Source: Pseudomonadota bacterium (GTDB lineage: Bacteria; Pseudomonadota; Gammaproteobacteria; Burkholderiales; Burkholderiaceae_C). From it: a stretch of 10,947 nucleotides of DNA. The translations under genes and the position numbers were made by a program. Shown piece after piece: positions 5,604-10,947 of the stretch (its first letter is position 1; the number at the start of each line of letters is the position of its first letter). The stretch covers positions 1-10,947 of the forward strand of contig JAEZKX010000296.1 of assembly GCA_023436025.1 (NCBI GenBank), given 5' to 3'. Under the pieces are notes generated by a model. The model had not been told where the DNA came from and did not search any database. It was given only the letters and a program-made list of their open reading frames with translations.

Positions 5604-6777
5604 GCGCGCCGAACCCTCCCTGCTCGATTCGCTGCCGCCGGAGCCGCCGCCGCAGCTGGAACCGTTCGGCACCTCCGCCGCGCTGACACTGGGGGTCGAG
5701 CTCGAGCTGCAGCTGGTCAACACCCACGACTACGACCTCGCGCCCTATTCCGCCGAGATGCTGCGCCTGGTCTCCAAGATGCCGCTGCCGGGGGCGGTGG
5801 TGCCGGAGATGACCTCCAGCATGATCGAGATCTCCACCGGGGTCTGCCATTCCAGCAGCGAGGTGCTGGGGCAGCTCACGCAGCTGCGCGACGCGCTGGT
5901 CAAGTGCGCCGACAAGCTCAACATCGCCTGCGTGGGCGGCGGCACCCACCCGTTCCAGCAGTGGCACGAGCAGCGCATCTACGACCGCCCGCGCTTTCGC
6001 CAGCTGTCCGAGCTGTACGGCTACCTGTCCAAGCAGTTCACCATCTTCGGCCAGCACGTGCACGTGGGCTGCCCCGACGCCGACAGCGCGCTGCTGATGC
6101 TGCACCGCATGTCGCGCTACATCCCGCACTTCATCGCGCTGTCGGCCAGCTCGCCCTTCGTGCAGGGACAGGACACGCAGTTCGACTCGGCGCGGCTGAA
6201 CTCGGTGTTCGCCTTCCCCATGTCGGGCCGGGCGCCCTTCACGCTGCACTGGGAGGAGTTCGGCCAGTGGTTCGCCAAGAGCACGCGCACCGGCGTGGTC
6301 AAGAGCATGAAGGACTTCTACTGGGACATCCGGCCCAAGCCCGAGTACGGCACCATCGAGATCCGGGTGTTCGACACGCCGCTGACCATCGAGCGCGCCG
6401 CCGCCCTGGCCGGCTTCGTGCAGTCGCTGGCGGCCTGGTTCCTCAAGGAGCAGCCCTTCGTGCCGCAGGAGGACGACTACATGGTCTACACCTACAACCG
6501 CTTCCAGGCCTGCCGCTTCGGGCTGGACGCGGTGTACGTGGAGCCCGAGAGCGGCCGCCACATGCCGCTGCGCGACCACATCGCGCTGACGCTGGCGCGC
6601 ATCGCGCCGCATGCGCAGGACCTGGGCGCCGCCGGCTCCATCGACGCGCTGCGCATGTCGGCCGAGGCCGGCGTCAACGACGCCCGCTGGGTGCGCGAAG
6701 TCCACGGCCGCGAGCGCCTGCTGGCCGAGGTGGTGCGCCAGGGCGCCGAGCGCTTCCGCGGGCGCCTGGGCGTGTAG
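5596..6777 (+). CDS. ybdK: YbdK-family carboxylate-amine ligase (glutamate-cysteine ligase type 2)
   Basis: The 393-residue product belongs to the GCS2 family of ATP-dependent carboxylate-amine ligases, which have weak glutamate-cysteine ligase activity in E. coli and an uncertain physiological substrate. Family motifs: GVELELQLV (33-41; metal-binding acidic residues E35, E37), EMTSSMIEIS (71-80), GGGTHPF (114-120), FGQHVHVG (151-158), and WDIRPKPEYGTIEIRVFDTP (243-262), which carries the C-terminal active-site acids. The length is typical. Translation starts at GTG 5596 with GGAGA (5585-5589) 6 nt upstream; the start lies inside the last codons of the antiporter gene, so translation is probably coupled. 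thiL follows after 7 nt. True glutathione synthesis normally uses gshA, so gshA should not be assigned here. Confidence 0.93.
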   Translation: MDKRAEPSLLDSLPPEPPPQLEPFGTSAALTLGVELELQLVNTHDYDLAPYSAEMLRLVSKMPLPGAVVPEMTSSMIEISTGVCHSSSEVLGQLTQLRDALVKCADKLNIACVGGGTHPFQQWHEQRIYDRPRFRQLSELYGYLSKQFTIFGQHVHVGCPDADSALLMLHRMSRYIPHFIALSASSPFVQGQDTQFDSARLNSVFAFPMSGRAPFTLHWEEFGQWFAKSTRTGVVKSMKDFYWDIRPKPEYGTIEIRVFDTPLTIERAAALAGFVQSLAAWFLKEQPFVPQEDDYMVYTYNRFQACRFGLDAVYVEPESGRHMPLRDHIALTLARIAPHAQDLGAAGSIDALRMSAEAGVNDARWVREVHGRERLLAEVVRQGAERFRGRLGV

Positions 6778-6784
6778 GGCGGCC

Positions 6785-7744
6785 GTGGGCGAGTTCGACC
6801 TCATCGCGCGCTACTTCACCCGCGAGGCAAGGCGCAGCCCGCTGGGCGTGGGCGACGACTGCGCGCTGCTGCAGCCGCGCCCCGGCATGCAGCTGGCCGT
6901 GTCGTCCGACATGCTGGTGGAAGGCCGCCACTTCCTCTCCACGGTCGATCCGCGCCGCCTGGGCCACAAGGCGCTGGCGGTAAACCTGAGCGACCTGGCC
7001 GCCTGCGGCGCCGAGCCGCTGGCCTTCACGCTGGCGCTGGCGCTGCCGCGGGTCGACGAGGCCTGGCTGGCTGGCTTCTCCGAAGGACTGCTGGCGCTGG
7101 CCGCGGCCCATGGTTGCGAACTGGTCGGCGGCGACACCACGCGCGGGCCGCTGTGCATCAACATCACGGTGTTCGGCGAAGTACCGGCCGGCCAGGCGCT
7201 GCTGCGCACGGGCGCGCGCGCCGGCGACGACCTGTGGGTGAGCGGCACGCTGGGCGACGCCCGGCTGGCGCTGGAGGCCTTCCGCGGCACGCTGTCGCTG
7301 CCGCAGCCGGTGTTCGAGCGTGCCCGCCTGCGCCTGGAGGAGCCGACCCCGCGCGTGGCGCTGGGCCTGGCGCTGCGCGGCCTGGCGACGTCGGCCGTCG
7401 ACGTCAGCGACGGCCTGCTGGGCGACGTGGGCCACATCCTGCGGCGCTCCGGCGTGGGAATGACGGTCGATGCCGATGCCGCGCTGCAGGCCCTGGCCAG
7501 CCGCGACCACCTGCAGCTCGACCCCGCCCTCCTGCGCCAGCTGGTGCTGGCCGGCGGCGACGACTACGAACTCGCCTTCACGGCACCGGCCGACCGGCGC
7601 GAGGCCGTGGACGCCGCCGGGCGCGCGGCCGGCACGCCGGTCACCCGCATCGGCCGCATCGACGCCGAAGCCGGCGTGCGCGTGGCCGATGCCCTGGGCC
7701 GGCCACTGTCCCAGCAATTCCCGGGCTTCGACCACTTCTCCTGA
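6785..7744 (+). CDS. thiL: Thiamine-monophosphate kinase
   Basis: This 319-residue cytoplasmic kinase phosphorylates thiamine monophosphate with ATP to give thiamine diphosphate, the active cofactor. It has the PurM/AIRS-like two-domain fold. Visible motifs: EFDLIARYF (3-11; the family N-terminal signature), GVGDDCA (21-27; Mg2+-binding D24, D25), SSDMLVEGRHF (40-50), NLSDLAA (67-73), GGDTTRG (115-121), AVDVSDGLLGD (204-214) and GGDDYELAF (257-265). All expected acidic residues are present and the length is standard. Translation starts at GTG 6785, since the family begins with the GEFDLI signature; the longer frame to 6611 lies inside ybdK. Only a poor GGGCGG precedes it, so it is probably coupled to ybdK, which stops 7 nt before. 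The nuclease gene begins 2 nt after its stop. Confidence 0.96.
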   Translation: MGEFDLIARYFTREARRSPLGVGDDCALLQPRPGMQLAVSSDMLVEGRHFLSTVDPRRLGHKALAVNLSDLAACGAEPLAFTLALALPRVDEAWLAGFSEGLLALAAAHGCELVGGDTTRGPLCINITVFGEVPAGQALLRTGARAGDDLWVSGTLGDARLALEAFRGTLSLPQPVFERARLRLEEPTPRVALGLALRGLATSAVDVSDGLLGDVGHILRRSGVGMTVDADAALQALASRDHLQLDPALLRQLVLAGGDDYELAFTAPADRREAVDAAGRAAGTPVTRIGRIDAEAGVRVADALGRPLSQQFPGFDHFS

Positions 7745-7746
7745 CC

Positions 7747-8226
7747 ATGTTGCTGCGCTTCCTCGCGGCCTGCGCCCTGCTGCTGGCGCTGCCGCTGCAT
7801 GCCGCCACCTTCCGCGGCACCGTGACCCACGTCAGCGACGGCGACACCCTGTGGGTGCGCCCGGCCAGCGGCGGCAAGCCGGTGCAGGTGCGCATCGTCG
7901 ACATCGACGCGCCCGAGGGCTGCCAGCGCTTCGGGCCCGAGGCCCGGCAGGCGCTGCGCGACCGCGTGCTGCGCCAGCCGGTGCAGGTGCGCTCGCGCGG
8001 CCGCGACGACTACCGCCGCACGCTGGCGCAGGTGCGCCACCGCGGCGAGGACCTGGGCGCCTGGCTGGTGCGCGAAGGCCATGCCTGGTCCAGCACCTTC
8101 AAGGGACGCAAGGGCCCCTACGACCGGCTCCAGGCCCAGGCGCGCCAGGCGCGCCGCGGCCTGTGGTCCACGCCTGGGGCGGTGGAACCGCGCCACTTCC
8201 GGCGCCAGCACGGCCGTTGCCGTTAG
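7747..8226 (+). CDS. Secreted thermonuclease-like (SNase domain) nuclease
   Basis: The 159-residue product starts with a clear signal peptide (about residues 1-19, MLLRFL followed by a hydrophobic run, with likely cleavage after LHA) and so is exported. The rest is a staphylococcal-nuclease fold, a Ca2+-dependent phosphodiesterase that cuts DNA and RNA. By alignment the SNase active site is complete: D31 and D33 in SDGDTLWV, R49 and D54 in VRIVDIDAPEG with E57, and R91 in DDYRRTLAQV. The basic C-terminus (HFRRQHGRCR) is Arg-rich. The ATG follows the thiL stop by 2 nt without a Shine-Dalgarno, so reinitiation or coupling is likely. The stop codon overlaps the candidate -10 of pgpA. A periplasmic or extracellular nuclease between thiL and pgpA has no obvious metabolic link to them. 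Confidence 0.9.
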   Translation: MLLRFLAACALLLALPLHAATFRGTVTHVSDGDTLWVRPASGGKPVQVRIVDIDAPEGCQRFGPEARQALRDRVLRQPVQVRSRGRDDYRRTLAQVRHRGEDLGAWLVREGHAWSSTFKGRKGPYDRLQAQARQARRGLWSTPGAVEPRHFRRQHGRCR

Positions 8227-8229
8227 CAT
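8224..8229 (+). promoter_or_regulatory. Candidate -10 element of pgpA, overlapping the nuclease stop codon
   Basis: TAGCAT begins with the TAG stop of the nuclease gene and ends 9 nt before the pgpA ATG, in the context TAGCATTGCC. The arrangement mirrors apaG. There is no Shine-Dalgarno before pgpA, so an internal leaderless promoter is plausible; no -35 box is evident. Confidence 0.35.
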
Positions 8230-8238
8230 TGCCGCGCT

Positions 8239-8781
8239 ATGCAGGACACGCCCACCCTCGTCGATCGCGCCTTGCCGCCCACCGCGGTGCGGCCCGACGC
8301 CCGGTTCATGCTCGCCCATCCCGCGCACCTGATCGCGCTGGGCTTCGGCTCGGGCCTCTCGCCGGTGGCGCCCGGCACCTCCGGCACGCTGTGGGCCTGG
8401 CTGTCCTTCCTGGTGCTGCAGATCGGGCTGGGGGCGGCGGGCATGGGCGTCCTCATCGCCTGCGCGCTGCCGGTGGCGTGGTGGGCCGGCACGGTGACGG
8501 CGCGGCACCTCGGCGTTTCCGATCCGTCCAACGTCGTGATCGACGAGATCCTGTGCTTCTGGATCATCCTGTGGCTGGTGACGCCGGCGGGCTGGCTGGC
8601 GCAGTTGTCGGCCTTCGTGCTGTTCCGCATCCTCGACGCCTGGAAGCCCGGCCCCATCGCCTGGGCCGACCGCAGGTTCAAGGGCTTCGGCTGGCGCGGC
8701 GGCTTCGGCATCCTGGCCGACGACCTGGTCGCGGCCTTCTGCACGCTGTTGCTGATCGCCGCCTGGAGGCACTTCGCATGA
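8239..8781 (+). CDS. pgpA: Phosphatidylglycerophosphatase A
   Basis: The 180-residue inner-membrane enzyme dephosphorylates phosphatidylglycerol phosphate to phosphatidylglycerol, the last step of that phospholipid's synthesis. The PgpA signature regions are all present: GFGSGLSPVAPGTSGT (35-50), SDPSNVVIDEILCFW (94-108), FRILDAWKPGPI (129-140) and GGFGILADDLVAA (154-166), which contain the conserved acidic residues (D95, D102, E103, D133, D161, D162). About four hydrophobic segments are seen (roughly 51-65, 69-83, 104-118, 163-176). The length is somewhat longer than the domain because of a 25-residue N-terminal tail. ATG 8239 has no Shine-Dalgarno but lies 9 nt after the TAGCAT element. pncC overlaps its end by 4 nt (ATGA). 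The thiL-pgpA-pncC order is common in proteobacteria; here the nuclease gene separates thiL from pgpA. Confidence 0.95.
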   Translation: MQDTPTLVDRALPPTAVRPDARFMLAHPAHLIALGFGSGLSPVAPGTSGTLWAWLSFLVLQIGLGAAGMGVLIACALPVAWWAGTVTARHLGVSDPSNVVIDEILCFWIILWLVTPAGWLAQLSAFVLFRILDAWKPGPIAWADRRFKGFGWRGGFGILADDLVAAFCTLLLIAAWRHFA

Positions 8782-9269
8782 ACGAGACCATCGCCACCCT
8801 GTGCGCCCAGCTGGCGCAGGCGCTGCCGGCACGCGGCTGGATGCTGGCCACGGCCGAGAGCTGCACCGGCGGAATGATCGCCGCGGCATGCACCGACCTG
8901 GCGGGCTCCAGCCTCTGGTTCGAGCGCGGCTTCGTCACCTACTCCAATGACGCCAAGACCGAGTTGCTGGGCGTCGATCCGGCGGCCATCGCCCAGAACG
9001 GCGCCGTCAGCGAGGTGGTCGCGCGCGCCATGGCCTTCGGCGCCGTGCGGCATTCCAGGGCCCAGGTGGGCGTGGCGGTCACCGGCGTGGCCGGTCCCGC
9101 GGGGGGCAGCCCCGACAAGCCGGTGGGCACGGTGTGGTTCGGCTTCCACGTCGACGGCCGCCTGAGCAGCGAGATGCGCCACTTCCCCGGCGACCGCGCG
9201 GCCGTGCGCACGGCGACGGTGGAGCATGCCTTGCGGCGGGTGCTGGCCTTGGTGGAATCGGCGGGCTAG
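8778..9269 (+). CDS. pncC: Nicotinamide-nucleotide amidohydrolase (CinA C-terminal domain)
   Basis: The 163-residue cytoplasmic enzyme deamidates nicotinamide mononucleotide to nicotinate mononucleotide, recycling the NMN released by NAD-dependent DNA ligase and other reactions. It is the stand-alone CinA C-terminal domain, without the N-terminal MoaB-like domain of full CinA. Motifs: TAESCTGG (25-32; conserved Ser S28), GSSLWFERGFVTYSNDAK (43-60; K60), GAVSEVVARAMA (75-86), AVTGVAGPAGGSPDKPVGTVW (100-120). The start at 8778 has GGAGG (8765-8769) 8 nt upstream and overlaps the pgpA stop by 4 nt, indicating coupled translation. It is the last gene of the plus-strand series; two GC-rich hairpins follow before the convergent 87-aa gene. 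Confidence 0.95.
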   Translation: MNETIATLCAQLAQALPARGWMLATAESCTGGMIAAACTDLAGSSLWFERGFVTYSNDAKTELLGVDPAAIAQNGAVSEVVARAMAFGAVRHSRAQVGVAVTGVAGPAGGSPDKPVGTVWFGFHVDGRLSSEMRHFPGDRAAVRTATVEHALRRVLALVESAG

Positions 9270-9277
9270 AGCAAAGC

Positions 9278-9298
9278 CGTGCTCGCCGGGCGGGCACG
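9278..9298 (+). terminator. Hairpin after pncC, possible terminator
   Basis: CGTGCTCG (9278-9285) pairs with CGGGCACG (9291-9298) over 8 bp with one U-G wobble and a 5-nt loop, beginning 9 nt after the pncC stop. No T-tract follows, so it may be a weak, Rho-assisted or processing hairpin. Confidence 0.4.
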
Positions 9299-9316
9299 CA
9301 TCGAAGCGCCCCGATG

Positions 9317-9337
9317 GTGCGCGCGCCGCGCGTGCAC
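9317..9337. terminator. GC-rich hairpin between convergent pncC and 87-aa genes
   Basis: GTGCGCGCG (9317-9325) and CGCGTGCAC (9329-9337) form a 9-bp stem with one G-U wobble and a 3-nt loop. It lies 5 nt beyond the stop of the minus-strand 87-aa gene and could act in both directions. There is no T-tract on either side. Confidence 0.4.
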
Positions 9338-9341
9338 GCGT

Positions 9342-9605
9342 TCAGGGATGGCTCAGGTTCCGGCCGAGGCGCCGCCGATTCACCAGGCGTGGCAGCAGGA
9401 AGCTGCGGCGCAGGCCATCCATGGCGCAGGCCGCGGTGGAGGTCATGTCATGGCCCAGGGCCGCGAGTTCGTCGTCGATCTCGGAGATGCGCTCGTCCGA
9501 CTGGCCGGTCTGCATCTGGTCCATGCACAGCACCGTCCGCAGCGCAAGCAGGTTGCGCACGAGGCGGGCCTTGCGGTCGTCGGGGTGGTGGAGGATGGCC
9601 GTCAT
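9342..9605 (-). CDS. Hypothetical protein (87 aa)
   Basis: I do not recognise this protein. It starts MTAILHHPDDRKARLV and has a largely helical-looking N-terminal half, with an acidic stretch around residues 36-50 (QSDERISEIDDELAAL) that could form a short amphipathic or coiled helix. The C-terminus is basic (RRSFLLPRLVNRRRLGRN, about 66-83). Two Cys (C27, C60) are present, and there is no signal peptide or membrane segment. The ATG at 9605 is a fair start, but the ribosome site is weak (GAGA about 13 nt upstream). A longer frame upstream to 10040 would overrun the DnaJ-like gene and is not credible. It is convergent with pncC and lies downstream of the DnaJ-like gene on the same strand, 107 nt away. 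The acidic/basic patterning supports coding over a shadow frame, but only moderately. Confidence 0.55.
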   Translation of the reverse strand: MTAILHHPDDRKARLVRNLLALRTVLCMDQMQTGQSDERISEIDDELAALGHDMTSTAACAMDGLRRSFLLPRLVNRRRLGRNLSHP

Positions 9606-9686
9606 GGTGGATGTCGTTCTCGTCGATGACCTAGCATCCCACGTGCCAGGTCGATGTGTTGTCGGAAGGAAGCTGGACGAACGGGG

Positions 9687-9702
9687 GCCGGCAACAGCCG
9701 GC
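9687..9702 (-). terminator. Hairpin downstream of the DnaJ-like gene
   Basis: GCCGGC-AACA-GCCGGC forms a 6-bp perfect stem with a 4-nt loop, 10 nt past the stop of the 68-aa gene on the minus strand. It is followed on that strand by CCCCGTTCG, which is not a proper T-tract, so termination is possible but not certain. Confidence 0.4.
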
Positions 9703-9712
9703 GCCGTAGGCC

Positions 9713-9919
9713 TCAGCCGCGCGGCGGGGACAGCCGGCCACTGCCACGGCAACCGAGGCAGGACAGGTACATCAGACCCGGGGCGGGCTCGAGGGCCGGT
9801 TCGTAGCGGTACCAGCCGCCCGACCCCAGGCATTCCTCGCACTGCGCCGGATCGCCCGGCAGCGGCTGTTGCTGCTGCGGATCCCGGGAGTCGAGGAGCG
9901 TGATGTCGGACATTGGCAT
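9713..9919 (-). CDS. Small DnaJ-type zinc-finger protein (68 aa)
   Basis: The product has two copies of the CxxCxGxG motif that defines the cysteine-rich zinc domain of DnaJ/Hsp40: CEECLGSG (27-34) and CLGCRGSG (54-61), 20-odd residues apart. Four Cys (C27, C30, C54, C57) can bind one zinc ion; full DnaJ has four such motifs and two zincs. There is no J domain, so it cannot be a DnaJ co-chaperone as such; a stand-alone zinc-binding or client/RNA-binding role is only a guess. The N-terminal third is polar with a QQQQ run (15-18). Either ATG at 9919 or 9913 could be the start; neither has a Shine-Dalgarno. A GTCCTAC motif lies about 74-80 nt upstream. The intact motifs in a 68-residue frame make a real gene likely. 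Confidence 0.72.
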   Translation of the reverse strand: MPMSDITLLDSRDPQQQQPLPGDPAQCEECLGSGGWYRYEPALEPAPGLMYLSCLGCRGSGRLSPPRG

Positions 9920-9993
9920 TGGCTGAACTGCAATGCCCGTTAGGGTGCCGCGCCAGACGTGCCGCGCCTAGTCGGCATCCGGTAGTGGCGCGC

Positions 9994-10000
9994 GTAGGAC
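9994..10000 (-). promoter_or_regulatory. GTCCTAC motif facing the DnaJ-like gene
   Basis: On the minus strand this reads GTCCTACGCGCG, 74 nt before the first possible start of the 68-aa zinc protein (80 nt before the second). It matches the motif before the KGG gene (GTCCTACGAAGCGCG) in core, orientation and distance. The 187-nt gap between the PIN gene and this gene (9920-10106) otherwise shows no convincing gene. Confidence 0.35.
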
Positions 10001-10106
10001 AAGCCGCCATGTGGCAGCCCCGCGCCGATAAGCCGAGCATGAATGGATCGTGCCCGCGACGGGGCGAGTCCGATCGCAGGCGCAGGCGCGCATGCGTTAG
10101 GGGATC

Positions 10107-10514
10107 TCAGCCTTCCCAGCGCGACAGGGCGGCCACGTCCAGCGCCTCCAGGCGCTTGCGCATCCGCAGCACCTCGTGGTCCTTGCTCAGCAGGGGGCAG
10201 CGGTGCGCCACCGCCAGGTCGATGAACTTCTGGTCGTCCGGGTCGCCGCAGGTCACCGCGGCCTTGGCCGGCACGTCGACCAGCGTCGCATGGCGGTCGA
10301 AGTCGGCCAGCACCGGCGCGGCGCCGCCCCGGTGGAAATCCACCCGCAGCGCCAGCTTGGGATAGGCCAGCACCCGCGCCAGCTCCTCGCGCATCGCGGC
10401 GGTGGCGATCCAGCGCAGCGCACCCGAGCGCAGGCCGTCGTCCAGCGCACGCGCGGCCGGATCGCCGAACACCAGCAGGTCCAGCACGACATTGGTGTCA
10501 AGCACCAGCTGCAT
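10107..10514 (-). CDS. PIN-domain ribonuclease-like protein, putative toxin of COG1569 type
   Basis: The 135-residue protein is a single PIN domain, the fold of VapC-like metal-dependent RNases. The acidic active-site residues are present: D6 in LVLDTNVVLDLLVF, E44 in MREELARVL, D94 in CGDPDDQKFIDLA, and D112 in LLSKDHEVL. The pattern matches the family usually labelled putative toxin-antitoxin toxin component. No antitoxin gene is seen: upstream it overlaps the rRNA methyltransferase gene by 17 nt, and downstream there is no short antitoxin-like frame. The 17-nt overlap implies coupled expression with the methyltransferase and argues for a role in RNA metabolism as much as a classical toxin role. 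No clear Shine-Dalgarno was identified before ATG 10514. Confidence 0.88.
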   Translation of the reverse strand: MQLVLDTNVVLDLLVFGDPAARALDDGLRSGALRWIATAAMREELARVLAYPKLALRVDFHRGGAAPVLADFDRHATLVDVPAKAAVTCGDPDDQKFIDLAVAHRCPLLSKDHEVLRMRKRLEALDVAALSRWEG

Positions 10515-10947
10515 CCGCCCTCCGGGCCGAGCCGGCCACCATGTCGAAGCGGAACAGCCGGCATTCGATGGGGCCGTTCCACATCGGCGCCCGGCGCGAC
10601 TCCTTCAGCCGCATCTTCGTGGGCAACTTCGGGTCGGGCACCAGCACCCAGGCCGTCCAGCCGGCGTAGTGCTTCTTCCAGTGCGCCGCCAGCTGTGAGA
10701 AGAACTCGCCGCCGGACTCCACCTGGGCGCGTTCGCGCCCCCCGCGGCCGGCGCCCGCGATGCCCGCCGCCTCGATGCGCTCGCCGTAGGGCGGATTGAG
10801 CAGCAGGATGCCCGGCTGCTCGCAGGGCGGCAGCCGCTGCAGCGCATCGCCGCCGCGCAGCTGCACCGCATCGGCCACGCCGGCGCGCGCCGCGTTGCGC
10901 TGGGCAAAGTCGACCATGCGGAAGGCGACATCGCTGCCGAACACCGG
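10498..10947 (-). CDS. RlmL-type 23S rRNA (guanine-N2) methyltransferase, C-terminal part (partial)
   Basis: The last 149 residues of a class I SAM-dependent RNA methyltransferase are visible; the N-terminus, expected to carry a THUMP domain, is off the right edge. The segment begins PVFGSDVAFRMVDFAQRNA, the SAM-binding acidic-loop region, and continues to LLLNPPYGERI (48-58), the NPPY motif that positions the target guanine amino group. The closing KMRLKESRRAPMWNGPIECRLFRF region (about 111-134) fits the RlmL/YcbY N-domain family, which makes m2G2445 in E. coli 23S rRNA; the long RlmKL fusion is not implied because the gene ends right after this domain. The gene symbol is withheld because the substrate of the stand-alone form is inferred. 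It overlaps the PIN gene by 17 nt. Confidence 0.88.
   Translation of the reverse strand, partial: PVFGSDVAFRMVDFAQRNAARAGVADAVQLRGGDALQRLPPCEQPGILLLNPPYGERIEAAGIAGAGRGGRERAQVESGGEFFSQLAAHWKKHYAGWTAWVLVPDPKLPTKMRLKESRRAPMWNGPIECRLFRFDMVAGSARRADAAGA

Noticed and set aside
4373..5686. 437-codon plus-strand frame overlapping the antiporter gene
   Set aside because: It is the +2 shadow of the antiporter, rich in Arg, Gly and His; the antiporter frame has proper hydrophobic helices.
7564..8889. 441-codon minus-strand frame opposite thiL, the nuclease and pgpA
   Set aside because: Antisense shadow of three well-supported genes with intact motifs.
9920..10106. Possible antitoxin gene beside the PIN gene
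   Set aside because: No frame in this 187-nt gap has a ribosome site or antitoxin-like sequence; the only long plus-strand frame runs antisense into the PIN gene.
10176..10799. Plus-strand frames opposite the PIN and methyltransferase genes
   Set aside because: Antisense shadows; both minus-strand proteins have recognisable catalytic motifs.

Overview
The window comes from a high-GC (roughly two-thirds or more G+C) Gram-negative chromosome. Gene content and protein style (rpe divergent from apaG, a YbdK ligase, a thiL-pgpA-pncC cluster, an RlmL-type methyltransferase followed by a PIN protein, many GTG starts) fit a betaproteobacterium of the Burkholderiales, probably Comamonadaceae and perhaps close to Ramlibacter or Variovorax. 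That placement is inferred from recognised families, not from a search. No rRNA, tRNA, CRISPR array, transposase or phage gene is visible.

Layout. (1) Positions 1-3055 form a stress-flavoured block. On the minus strand it holds a 40-residue membrane microprotein, the large HPII-type catalase katE, and the first codons of what looks like a KGG-motif general stress protein that runs off the left edge. Divergent from these, on the plus strand, is a 92-residue very hydrophilic, probably disordered protein. (2) Positions 3056-3200 separate two convergent genes and hold a roughly 109-bp element with 13-bp imperfect inverted ends and internal CCTCTGCGT repeats. (3) Positions 3201-9269 are a housekeeping block. 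rpe lies on the minus strand, divergent from a tight plus-strand series: apaG, a CPA2-like antiporter, ybdK, thiL, a secreted thermonuclease-like protein, pgpA and pncC. Most junctions overlap or lie within about 20 nt, so the series is probably one operon with an internal promoter before pgpA. (4) Positions 9270-9919 hold two small minus-strand genes: an unrecognised 87-residue protein and a 68-residue protein with two DnaJ-type CxxCxGxG motifs. (5) Positions 10107-10947 hold the end of an RlmL-type 23S rRNA methyltransferase gene, overlapped by an orphan PIN-domain protein gene.

How the genes fit together. katE removes peroxide, and the KGG, hydrophilic, DnaJ-like and microprotein genes look like accessory stress genes. 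Four of these transcription units carry a GTCCTAC-like motif upstream, each oriented toward its gene: exact in three, and with a 3-nt insertion in the unit leading to katE. This suggests a shared regulator or sigma factor. It is the most interesting pattern in the window, but it rests on four short sites. In the housekeeping block the genes have separate roles: pentose phosphate metabolism, thiamine diphosphate synthesis, phosphatidylglycerol synthesis and NAD-cycle salvage. The 8-nt overlap of the antiporter and ybdK hints at linked function. Three genes (rpe, apaG, pgpA) have a -10-like hexamer 6 to 9 nt before the start codon and no Shine-Dalgarno sequence, as expected for leaderless mRNAs.
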